Shown here in pieces: positions 26,085 through 33,860 of a stretch of 64,000 nt of DNA. The stretch is from assembly GCF_024722015.1 (NCBI RefSeq), contig NZ_JANQBD010000019.1, forward strand, positions 124,001 to 188,000. The letters run 5' to 3'. Position numbers and translations under genes: made by a program. This DNA is from Paenibacillus radicis (ex Xue et al. 2023) (GTDB lineage: Bacteria; Bacillota; Bacilli; Paenibacillales; NBRC-103111). The stretch's first letter is position 1. Each line of letters opens with the position of its first letter. A model generated the notes under the pieces. That model worked only from the letters and a program-made list of their open reading frames with translations, had not been told where the DNA came from and did not search any database.

Positions 26085-26615
26085 ATGAGTGAAAGTACAC
26101 AAGCAAGAGATTTGGCTGAGCTGGGCTTTCTTAAGCAATATTTAAAGGAAGCCGGACTCCAATCTGATTTGATCGATCCTTCGGACGATGTGCCAATCGG
26201 AGTGCTGCTTGTTCCTATAAACCAGGATGATCGGGAGCGTGATCGCTATCTGACCTTTAGCTTTATTCCCTCTTTGGCTGAGCATGGGATCAAGCATATA
26301 CGGCTGCTGCAAATCTATACAAAGGTTCCAACCATATGGAAGGAAGAGAATCTGGAGCAAGTAGAAAAATTGCTGCTGGCCATTAATTGTCATCTGGCGA
26401 TAGGGCATTACAGTATTCGTGAAGACGGAGAACTCTATTATCGGTATGTATGGTGCGTGTCAGGCAGCACAATTTTACCAAAGGATGAGCTGCTGGAGAT
26501 CATTGATGTATTCATGCTGATGATGGATACATTCGCAGAAATGATCGATGGTGTTGCTTCGGGGAGAACAGAACTGTCCTCGGCTCTTTCTTTTCTCGAA
26601 AAAGGATCGAACTAG
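26085..26615 (+). CDS. YbjN/secretion-chaperone-like small protein
   Basis: 176 residues with an alpha-beta pattern typical of the YbjN/CesT-like chaperone superfamily: an N-terminal helix (LGFLKQYLKEAGL), strands with IGVLLVPINQ and YLTFSFIP, a central helix (LEQVEKLLLAINCHLAIGHY), strands LYYRYVWCVSG, and a final long helix (DELLEIIDVFMLMMDTFAEMIDGV). Acidic overall. GGAGGG at 26072-26077 sits properly for ATG 26085; an ATG at 26079 is too close. It is cotranscribed with the large protein upstream and probably binds it before export. Assignment rests on fold pattern, not on invariant residues. Confidence 0.6.
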   Translation: MSESTQARDLAELGFLKQYLKEAGLQSDLIDPSDDVPIGVLLVPINQDDRERDRYLTFSFIPSLAEHGIKHIRLLQIYTKVPTIWKEENLEQVEKLLLAINCHLAIGHYSIREDGELYYRYVWCVSGSTILPKDELLEIIDVFMLMMDTFAEMIDGVASGRTELSSALSFLEKGSN

Positions 26616-26648
26616 GATCAGCTTTATATAGAAGTACCGAAGGGTTAC

Positions 26649-26676
26649 AATCTCGTCCCTAATGGGGCGGGATTTT
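26649..26676 (+). terminator. Terminator after the two-gene module
   Basis: AATCTCGTCCC pairs with GGGGCGGGATT around TAAT, followed by TTT. The same sequence type recurs as the T-box terminator near 43051. Confidence 0.75.
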
Positions 26677-26705
26677 TAAGTCATGGAATGAGAAGAGATG
26701 TTCAA

Positions 26706-27225
26706 AGTTTGCTTTCATTGTACAGGAGACAGGGATACATACATTTGCGGCTGCCGATAGAAAGGTAATAGAAGGAAATCCTCCCGTTAATCCAGCCTGG
26801 ATATCGTTTGAAAGCAATCTAACTGGAAAAACTCCTGCTAATAGAGGTGATCGGGATGAGATCAGCCGAAATCCTTAGAATTAGCAGGAGAAATTCCAGT
26901 TATAGGGCTTGGAACGCTATTTTGGGAGAAAATAACGTGACATTTTCCTGATAATTGCGTTGGGTCGCTAGGCTGCCATGCCATGCTGTAACGAACCCCG
27001 AACTCCGCGATTATCACGCGTTGGAAAGCGACCTCATCTCTGCTATTTCTCTGCTGAGATTACCCAAGAAGGGCTATCTCAAAAGAGTAAGCCCTAGTGA
27101 GTAAATGAATCTGATATAATGTGTAAAAAAGAACCTTTAATATGGGGGTTCTTTTGTAACCCTATATTCAGGATTAAACGGTGGAAGGGCTATTCCAAAA
27201 ATGAATTTTGGGACAGCCCTTTCTT
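26706..27225. repeat. Repeat B copy 1 (about 500 bp, structured, non-coding)
   Basis: Aligns over most of its length with 51678-52184 and 60098-60600. The core starts at GGAAATCCTCCCG (26774). A two-part hairpin is formed by AACTGGAA and CTCCTGCTAAT (26821-26842) against ATTAGCAGGAG and TTCCAGTT (26880-26901), with AAA bulges on both sides. Flanking TTGCTTTC and GAAAGCAA can pair over the 5' part. Its 3' part carries GGGCTATTCC/GGGACAGCCC segments like insertion-sequence ends. No open frame of note. Repeat A follows directly. Confidence 0.75.
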
Positions 27226-27237
27226 ATTATCGCAAGC

Positions 27238-27656
27238 AAAGCTGCCGTAAAAAACGAATTCATCTTCATCGAAAGGGCTTCGATCAAAAGCTTTTCTTAT
27301 AATAACAGACTTTATAAGTTTTCAGCGGAGCTGAAGAAGTCTGTTATTGCAAGAAAAGCTACCGCTTAGACACGAATGCATCTTCATCGAAAGGGCTTCG
27401 ATCAAAAGCTTTTCTTATAATAACAGACTTTATAAGTTTTCAGCGGAGCAGAACAAGTCTGTTATTGCAAGAAAAGCTACCGCTTAGACACGAATGCATC
27501 TTCATCGAAAGGGCTTCGATCAAAAGCTTTTCTTATAATAACAGACTTTATAAGTTTTCAGCGGAGCTGAAGAAGTCTGTTATTGCAAGAAAAGCTACCG
27601 CTTAGACACGAATGTATCTTCATCGAAAGGCTTCGATCAAAAGCTTTTCTTACTGG
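27238..27656. repeat. Repeat A copy 2: three full 118-bp tandem units plus partial
   Basis: ATCTTCATCG recurs with an exact 118-bp step (27262, 27380, 27498, 27616). Each full unit holds the nested hairpin: AGCTTTTCTT/AAGAAAAGCT outside, AATAACAGACTT/AAGTCTGTTATT in the middle (27301-27312 with 27337-27348 in the first unit), TTCAGC-GGA-GCTGAA at the tip. A second small stem, ATCGAA/TTCGAT, lies in the linker. The second unit has one change (GCAGAA) at the tip. The array ends about 65 bases before the carbamoyltransferase start. Confidence 0.93.
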
Positions 27657-27722
27657 ACAGTCATGGCTTGAATGTATTATTATACATATTAATGAATATT
27701 AATGCATTGAGGTGAAAGAGTT

Positions 27723-28655
27723 TTGAATCATTTATTGTCTTTAAAGGAGCTCGACAAGGCTGCGTTATACTCCATTATTCAAAAGGGTATTGAAATCAAA
27801 CAGAGCCCCCATGATTTTTACCAAGCGTGTGAGAGAAAAGGTCTTCTTATGCTTTTTCAAAAAACATCTACAAGAACAAATCTGTCTTTCCAGTCAGGTA
27901 TTAATCAATTAGGCGGTTACGCTGTCACGATGGATTGGGAAACAAGCAATTTCAGCATTTCACCGATTCAGTATGAAGCCAGGTACGCGTCAAGAAATTG
28001 CGATGTTATTATGGCCAGATTGAAGAAGCATTCGGATTTGCTGCAGTTAGCTCAATACTCCCAAGTTCCCGTTATCAATGGCTGCTGCGATAAGTATCAT
28101 CCTTGCCAAGCGTTGGCCGATTTAATGACCATTTACGAAGTTAAGGGGACATTCTCAGGTGTAACTCTCACCTATGTTGGTATTCACAATAATGTTGTTA
28201 ATTCACTGGTAGCGGGCTGCGTCACATTGGGGATTAAGCTTTTATTGGTGACCCCGATCATTAATGAGGCGTCTTGGGATGAGGATCTTATGCAGGAAGC
28301 TTATTCGAGCGGCTGTATTGAGAATGCAGCAAGCTTGTCAGAAGCTGTTGCAAGAACGGATTTTATATATACGGATACTTGGGTTGATATGGAATTTTAC
28401 CATGATGCTCATTATGAGAATGAGAAAAATCGCAGGCTTGAGACCATGCTGCCTTTTCAGGTGAACCGACGCAATCTGCAAGGATATTCACCCTACATTA
28501 TGCATGATATGCCGGTTCATCCTGGCTTCGAAATCGAGGAGGATTTAATTGAATCTGACAAATCGATCATTTATCAGCAGGCTGAGAACAGGATGCATGT
28601 TCAAAAAAGCTTGCTGTTACATCTGCTTGGACAGGAGGTAGGAGTGAGTGCTTGA
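27723..28655 (+). CDS. Carbamoyltransferase of the aspartate/ornithine carbamoyltransferase family, substrate unclear
   Basis: 310 residues. The carbamoyl-phosphate site is intact: STRT at 49-52 and HPCQ at 126-129. The second-substrate side differs from true ornithine carbamoyltransferase. The D-x-W-x-S-M loop reads DTWVDM (218-223), with Asp replacing Ser, and the HCLP motif reads HDMP (261-264), lacking the ornithine-site Cys. It therefore probably carbamoylates another amine. TTG start with GAGGTGA six bases before. It overlaps the transglutaminase-like gene by eight bases, so the two are translationally coupled. No arginine-pathway genes are nearby. Confidence 0.8.
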   Translation: MNHLLSLKELDKAALYSIIQKGIEIKQSPHDFYQACERKGLLMLFQKTSTRTNLSFQSGINQLGGYAVTMDWETSNFSISPIQYEARYASRNCDVIMARLKKHSDLLQLAQYSQVPVINGCCDKYHPCQALADLMTIYEVKGTFSGVTLTYVGIHNNVVNSLVAGCVTLGIKLLLVTPIINEASWDEDLMQEAYSSGCIENAASLSEAVARTDFIYTDTWVDMEFYHDAHYENEKNRRLETMLPFQVNRRNLQGYSPYIMHDMPVHPGFEIEEDLIESDKSIIYQQAENRMHVQKSLLLHLLGQEVGVSA

Positions 28656-29256
28656 ATCCAATCATATAAATGACTATTTGGAAGAAACGGATGAGATTGA
28701 TTTTAGTCACCCAACGATTAGAGAACAAATAGAGCTTTTAGCGGATGGATCGACGGACAACGAAAACGAGCTTGCATTCATTCAGTCTGCATTTGAATAT
28801 GTGCGTGACGAGATAGCGCATTCCTGGGATATTCAGAGTACAAGAATTACGAGGAAAGCGTCGGAAGTACTGCTGTGGAAGGAAGGAATTTGCTACGCCA
28901 AATCCAATCTGTTAGCAGCTATTCTTCGCGGGAGAGGGATTCCGGCAGGCTTTTGCTATCAACGATTAACTCTTGGCGATACGCCGGATACGGGGTACTG
29001 CGTACATGCACTCAATGCAGTGTACGTATCTGGTTCCAAGAAGTGGATTCGACTCGATGCACGCGGCAATAAGGAAGGGATAAATGCGCAGTTCTCAACA
29101 GAGGAAGAACGGCTGGCTTTTCCGGTTAGAGGGATTTTTGGAGAAATCGATTATCCCACCATATATTCCAAGCCTAATGCCAAAACAATGGAAGTGTTAA
29201 AGAAGAATACAAGCTGCTTAAACATGTACCTTAATAAACTGCCTACGGACATCTAA
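28648..29256 (+). CDS. Transglutaminase-like (papain-fold) protein
   Basis: 202 residues with the transglutaminase-like core and a full Cys-His-Asp triad: Cys82 in KEGICYAKSNLL, His120 in GYCVHALNAVYV and Asp137 in WIRLDARGN. No signal peptide or membrane segment. Bacterial members of this superfamily act as peptidases, amidases or amide-forming enzymes. GTG start at 28648 behind ACAGGAGGT, overlapping the carbamoyltransferase. The overlap suggests a shared pathway, perhaps making or trimming a carbamoylated amino-acid or peptide product; that is inference. Confidence 0.78.
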   Translation: MLESNHINDYLEETDEIDFSHPTIREQIELLADGSTDNENELAFIQSAFEYVRDEIAHSWDIQSTRITRKASEVLLWKEGICYAKSNLLAAILRGRGIPAGFCYQRLTLGDTPDTGYCVHALNAVYVSGSKKWIRLDARGNKEGINAQFSTEEERLAFPVRGIFGEIDYPTIYSKPNAKTMEVLKKNTSCLNMYLNKLPTDI

Positions 29257-29286
29257 TTGGGTGCGGGGGAACGGAGAGTCTATTCA

Positions 29287-30051
29287 ATGCCTATCATTTC
29301 GGAGCCTTTCAAGCTAGTGGATATCGCAGCAATTTCTGTTTATGACGCAGACGAAGCAGGCAAGAGGCCGATAGTCCTGCTGCTGCATGGAGCCGGATCC
29401 GGGAAAGAATCTGGCCTGGAGGCCGCTCATCAGTTGGCTTCTGCTGGTTTTTTTGCTGTAGTCTTTGATGCATCTGGTTACGGAGAGTCGCCTTATGCCG
29501 CTCGGGAGCTGATCGATCCACTGGATATTTTTACAATCTACCGGGAGACCTCGGGGTACATCAATCGACTGATCCGGCATTTGGCTGAGCATCCTGCGGC
29601 AGATGCGGACCGAGTGGGTCTGATCGGCTTTTCGATGGGAGCTCATATTATTTATTATTATTTGGCGCAAGAGCGGCTGAAGGCAGTAAAGGCAGCTGTC
29701 CCGATCTCGGGCTCTCCACGGTGGGATAATATCGTACGTAGGTTCATTGTTACTTTCAATCAATTTCGCCATTTGGGTGGGGAAGAAACGATACAGGACT
29801 ATGAAAGACAGGTGTCTGCATTTCATCCGCTGCCGTTATTGAATGAGCTGAGCGAGCTTCCGCTGCTTATCCTGACAGGTGAGAACGATGATAAAATTCC
29901 ATCAGCGGATTTAGAGGCTTTTTATCATCGTATCGAGAGAAATTACAGCAGCAAGGAGCAGGTTAAATTGACCGTGTACTCTGGAGTCGGGCATAAATTT
30001 ACGGCGGATATGATGTCCGATGCTCTGGAGTGGTTCAAGAAATATTTATAA
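29287..30051 (+). CDS. Alpha/beta hydrolase, dienelactone-hydrolase/acyl-peptidase-like
   Basis: 254 residues with the alpha/beta-hydrolase fold: oxyanion segment LLLHGAGSGKESG near 32-44, nucleophile elbow GFSMGAH with Ser116, acid in LTGENDDKIP near 200, and His in GVGHKF near 240. The frame reaches a TTG at 29257 directly behind the previous stop, but GGAGAG at 29273-29278 fits ATG 29287. Third gene of the cassette with the carbamoyltransferase and the transglutaminase-like protein. Cytosolic esterase, amidase or thioesterase activity is likely, substrate unknown. A long hairpin begins four bases after the stop. Confidence 0.83.
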   Translation: MPIISEPFKLVDIAAISVYDADEAGKRPIVLLLHGAGSGKESGLEAAHQLASAGFFAVVFDASGYGESPYAARELIDPLDIFTIYRETSGYINRLIRHLAEHPAADADRVGLIGFSMGAHIIYYYLAQERLKAVKAAVPISGSPRWDNIVRRFIVTFNQFRHLGGEETIQDYERQVSAFHPLPLLNELSELPLLILTGENDDKIPSADLEAFYHRIERNYSSKEQVKLTVYSGVGHKFTADMMSDALEWFKKYL

Positions 30052-30054
30052 ATG

Positions 30055-30095
30055 GCAGCAAGTTAATTTAAACGGTAAATAAATTAACTTGCTGC
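30055..30095. terminator. Long hairpin shared by convergent genes, overlapping the chemoreceptor stop
   Basis: GCAGCAAGTTAATTTA (30055-30070) pairs perfectly with 30080-30095. On the minus strand the 5' arm is formed by the last codons of the chemoreceptor (QQVNL) and its stop codon starts the 3' arm. Neither side has a clear T-run; the stem itself is AT-rich. Confidence 0.6.
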
Positions 30096-31858
30096 CTCAG
30101 CTTTTGAGCAATGGTGCTCAAGTGATTGGCGGAATAAGCCATTTCATTAACTGAAGCCAGCTGTTGGCCTGTAGTTGTGACGACATGAGTAGCCGCTGTA
30201 GCCGATTCGGCGGCAATGTTTTCCATAACTTGTATGGTGGCATATACCTCTTGAGCGCTTCCTGCCAATCTTTGTGCAGCGAAGGAGATGCTTTGAATAC
30301 TCTGGCTAACATCTTCGGCTCTATGTACAATGCTCGTGAAAGAGGCTTCAGCACTTCCAATCGAAGCCATTCCCGATTCGACTTCGGTTAGCCCTTGTTT
30401 CATAGTTTCCGTAACCTTGGCGGTATCCGTTTGAACCTTCGTAATAATACTGCCAATTTGCCTAACGGCGTCTGAAGATTGCACAGCCAGCTTGCGCACC
30501 TCATCGGCTACAACTGCAAAACCTCGCCCCTGCTCCCCTGCACGAGCCGCTTCAATTGCAGCATTGAAAGCAAGTAAATTGGTTTGCCCGGCAATATCAC
30601 CGATGATTTCTACTATTTTTCCAATATCCTTGGAATGCTGCCCCAACTGATTCATCCCTTGCTCAGCACGCAATACGACCTCGTTAATATTCCCCATCAC
30701 ATGAATGGCTGAATTCATAGAGGAATGTCCCAGCTTCGCCTGACGTGAGGCTTCATCGGCCACACCCGACAATTCAGTGGTGGAATCCGCAATGAATTGA
30801 ACTCCGTCGGTAATTTTTTCTATAGATTGCCCCGTCTGGCTTGCACTGAGCAGTTGATTGTCGGATCCTTCAGCGACTACCTGGATCGATTTGTTTACTT
30901 CATCTGCAGCCAACGTGTTCTGCTCGCAATTGATCAGAAGCTGACTAGAAGAAGTGGCTACCGTATCGGAAGCCTCATGAATATGCATAATCGTCGTACG
31001 AAGATGGAGGGTCATCTGATTTAAGGAGACGACGAGTTGACCGATTTCATCGCGATTTTTCACTTTTAGCGCTTGCTGTGTCAGATCCCCTTCTGAAATT
31101 TGTTTCAGCACCTGGGATACCCGCTTAACCGGCCCCGCTAGATTGGCTGCAATAAGGAGGGCTAGTCCAACTGAAATCACAACCGATAGCAGCACAGTGA
31201 TTGCGATATCACGAACTGCACTTTTATATAGATTTGCGCTTTTCTCTGAGGATTCTTCCGCTCCAATCTTATTTAAGTCGACAAGCTCATTAATTTCTTT
31301 CTGCATTTCCTGATAAGCCTGCTCGGACTTGGTGAGCATAGCTGCAATCTGTGTGGAGTAGGCACCCGCACCCTCTACGAAATTAACCCTGGTAGCCATG
31401 ATGAAGGAATCCGAATAAATATCTTTGTAGGTAGCCCATTTCTTCTGCAGATTATCAAAATGCCCCTGTTCCTTGGCATCTTTAATCATTCCCTGGTACA
31501 TGGCTAATCCATCATCAATTTTTTTGAAAAGCTTACCGGATTCCGGCATGAAGTTTCCTTTTTTACTATCATTAGGCTCCATAATCATGGTAGCCTGGAG
31601 GGCTAGCATATCCTTGGCGTACAAATTAATATTGCTGATGGTCTCAATGCCCTTCATCCAGGAGTCTGTTATTTCACTCGTTTCTTTCTGCATCAGGGAC
31701 ATCCTCTGCATACTAACGGCCCCTATGATGCCTAGAAGAATGATTATCAGAAGGAATGAACCTAATAGTTTTTTCCGGACGGTAAGATGTGTGGGCAAGG
31801 AAATGAATTTGCGCATACGTATATTTTGAAACTCGATTTTCGACCATTTACTCCACAT
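30068..31858 (-). CDS. Methyl-accepting chemotaxis protein with 4HB-type sensor domain
   Basis: About 596 residues. TM1 lies near 30-50 (LLGSFLLIIILLGIIGAV), then a helical periplasm-side domain of about 155 residues (four-helix-bundle type, lacking Cache signatures), TM2 (ITVLLSVVISVGLALLIAA), HAMP and the coiled-coil signalling domain, with the hairpin tip EAARAGEQGRGFAVVADEVR. No C-terminal methyltransferase-binding pentapeptide. A GTG at 31864 is in frame, but AGAGAGGAC spacing favours ATG 31858. It faces the hydrolase gene tail to tail. Ligand unknown; the adjacent carbohydrate locus B is a possible link. Confidence 0.9.
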   Translation of the reverse strand: MWSKWSKIEFQNIRMRKFISLPTHLTVRKKLLGSFLLIIILLGIIGAVSMQRMSLMQKETSEITDSWMKGIETISNINLYAKDMLALQATMIMEPNDSKKGNFMPESGKLFKKIDDGLAMYQGMIKDAKEQGHFDNLQKKWATYKDIYSDSFIMATRVNFVEGAGAYSTQIAAMLTKSEQAYQEMQKEINELVDLNKIGAEESSEKSANLYKSAVRDIAITVLLSVVISVGLALLIAANLAGPVKRVSQVLKQISEGDLTQQALKVKNRDEIGQLVVSLNQMTLHLRTTIMHIHEASDTVATSSSQLLINCEQNTLAADEVNKSIQVVAEGSDNQLLSASQTGQSIEKITDGVQFIADSTTELSGVADEASRQAKLGHSSMNSAIHVMGNINEVVLRAEQGMNQLGQHSKDIGKIVEIIGDIAGQTNLLAFNAAIEAARAGEQGRGFAVVADEVRKLAVQSSDAVRQIGSIITKVQTDTAKVTETMKQGLTEVESGMASIGSAEASFTSIVHRAEDVSQSIQSISFAAQRLAGSAQEVYATIQVMENIAAESATAATHVVTTTGQQLASVNEMAYSANHLSTIAQKLRQQVNLFTV

Positions 31859-32087
31859 GGGCACAAGTCCTCTCTACCATATTCTCGAAACTAGTATCAG
31901 TATAAGTCACAATTTGTAGCTAAGTGTCATCTGCAAGTAAAGGTATTATAAATTTGATCTATATAAAATATTGTTTACTATAGATTTTATTTATACAATT
32001 GACGAGTTGAAGGATTCTACCCCGCTGCGTTGAATCGTTTACATATCGTTTGCTGAACCATTTTAACCGCCCAGGGAGTGTTAGCTT

Positions 32088-33860
32088 ATGAAACAGCTGC
32101 TGTATCGTCTTTCCTTCAAAAAAAGAATTTGGGTTTCTTTCGTTCTTCTGATGACACTGGCGATTGCCGCCTCGGGCTGGAGCTCTTACACCATTTCCGC
32201 AACAATAGTCGAGCAGAATGCACTCCGGTTAAGTCAGGATACGATTAATAAATCGTCCCAGGTGCTGGATGAGAAGCTCAAAAAGATTGTTTTATCGATC
32301 ATGTCCCTTAAAATAAGCGATCCGTATAAAAATGTTCTTGATGATGTATCCATGGAGGATGTTAGCCGATATTATTATCATTTATCCTCGCTTCAGTCGA
32401 TGCTGGCGCTGCTCAAATTTAATGATGACTTTATACAGTCGATTCTTATTGCTACGCCGATCGGCGATTTTTATCCTACCACTTATACACGCCTGAAGGA
32501 AAACTCCTTTTATCAGTCCGGGATGTATCAGAAAATTAAAGCTATGCAGCGGGGAGTATGGATCGAGAGCCATGAAGACAGCTTTTTTTATGGAAAAGAC
32601 AGGGTCATTTCCTTTGTGGTGGATGGCAGTGCGGCGAAGTACGTAGAGGATGTGTACATCGTAGTTAATATTAAGGAGAAGGATCTGCAAAATTTAATCG
32701 TTGATCAGATCAGCACCTCCACAGGTTATTCGCTTGTGAACAGGGAGGGGAAGCCTGTCATAGGTCGCACTGGTAATGGGGAGGAAACCTGGAGGCAGGA
32801 TCCGGAATTTCTCGGCAAATTTAAAAATGAGAAGAACGGTTACTTCAGTTCAATAATCGAGGATAAAGACTATCTGATCAATTATTCCAGGCTGGATGTC
32901 GGAGAGGATTGGATTTTGTATGAAACTCAGTCGAAGCAAGTTGTATTGCAGCAGGTGGAAGCTATTAAATGGACGACACTGCTGGTCATATTAGGATTCG
33001 TGCTGCTGGCGCTGCTGCTGTCGAACGTGCTTACTGATCTCTTGCTGAGGCCCTTATTCCGGCTTAATAACTTAATGAAGCGAGTGGAGCATAATGATCT
33101 GGATGTGCGATTCCACAGCTTGTACCAAGATGAGGTATCACAGGTGGGCATGAGGTTCAATTCGATGCTTGAGGAAATCAAGAAGCTGATCGCTAAGGTG
33201 AGATGGGGAGAAGAAGAAAAACGCAAAACGGAAATTAAAGCGCTTTCCGCGCAGATGGAGCCGCATTTTCTGTATAATACGTTAAACACGATTTATTGCA
33301 AATCCGTGCTAGGTAATAATGAGGATGTCAATGAGATGATTTTATCGTTATCTACGTTGTTTCAGCTTGGTTTAAGCCAGGGCAAAGATATTCTGCGAAT
33401 CGAGGAAGAGCTGCTGCATGTCAAGCATTACATGACTCTTCAGCAGAAGTGCTATGAAGGTAAGTTCGATTTCATTATTGATGTCGAGGACGAAACTATT
33501 TTAGAACTGGAGATTCCTAAGCTTATTTTGCAGCCTCTGGTGGAAAACTGTATTCTTCATGGATTTAAGGATCGTGAGGAAGGCGGTCTTATTCGGATAA
33601 TGCTGAGGAGAACAGAGCAGGCTATATACTTTTCAGTCGAGGATAACGGCATGGGTATGGATGTGAACAGCTTGAAACGTTCTATAGAGCAGCCGCAAGT
33701 CTCTCACAAGGGCTATGCACTGCGGAATATCGCTCATCGGCTTCATTTATTTTACGGAGAAGGAGCAACGATTGAATATGATAGCAAACCGGGGATAGGC
33801 TCCAAAGTTCAGTTGATCCTATCGCATCGGGAGGGGGAGAAGGCGTATGCAAACAGATAA
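32088..33860 (+). CDS. YesM-type sensor histidine kinase of carbohydrate locus B
   Basis: 590 residues. TM1 is at 15-33, followed by an extracellular Cache-like domain of about 250 residues, TM2 (WTTLLVILGFVLLALLLSNV), HAMP, and His_kinase/HATPase_c. The H-box is QMEPHFLYNTLNTI, the N-box VENCILHGFKD and the G-box EDNGMGMD. CAGGGAGTG precedes the ATG. It overlaps its regulator gene by 14 bases. About 230 bases separate it from the divergent chemoreceptor; that gap is AT-rich and should hold both promoters. Confidence 0.9.
   Translation: MKQLLYRLSFKKRIWVSFVLLMTLAIAASGWSSYTISATIVEQNALRLSQDTINKSSQVLDEKLKKIVLSIMSLKISDPYKNVLDDVSMEDVSRYYYHLSSLQSMLALLKFNDDFIQSILIATPIGDFYPTTYTRLKENSFYQSGMYQKIKAMQRGVWIESHEDSFFYGKDRVISFVVDGSAAKYVEDVYIVVNIKEKDLQNLIVDQISTSTGYSLVNREGKPVIGRTGNGEETWRQDPEFLGKFKNEKNGYFSSIIEDKDYLINYSRLDVGEDWILYETQSKQVVLQQVEAIKWTTLLVILGFVLLALLLSNVLTDLLLRPLFRLNNLMKRVEHNDLDVRFHSLYQDEVSQVGMRFNSMLEEIKKLIAKVRWGEEEKRKTEIKALSAQMEPHFLYNTLNTIYCKSVLGNNEDVNEMILSLSTLFQLGLSQGKDILRIEEELLHVKHYMTLQQKCYEGKFDFIIDVEDETILELEIPKLILQPLVENCILHGFKDREEGGLIRIMLRRTEQAIYFSVEDNGMGMDVNSLKRSIEQPQVSHKGYALRNIAHRLHLFYGEGATIEYDSKPGIGSKVQLILSHREGEKAYANR

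Noticed and set aside
27238..27656. Regularly spaced repeat array that might be a CRISPR
   Set aside because: The whole 118-bp unit is repeated, without unique spacers between short repeats, and the unit is itself a hairpin element found at other loci. No cas genes are present.
29257..29286. TTG start of the alpha/beta hydrolase directly behind the transglutaminase stop
   Set aside because: No binding site at proper distance; ATG 29287 has GGAGAG eight bases before it.
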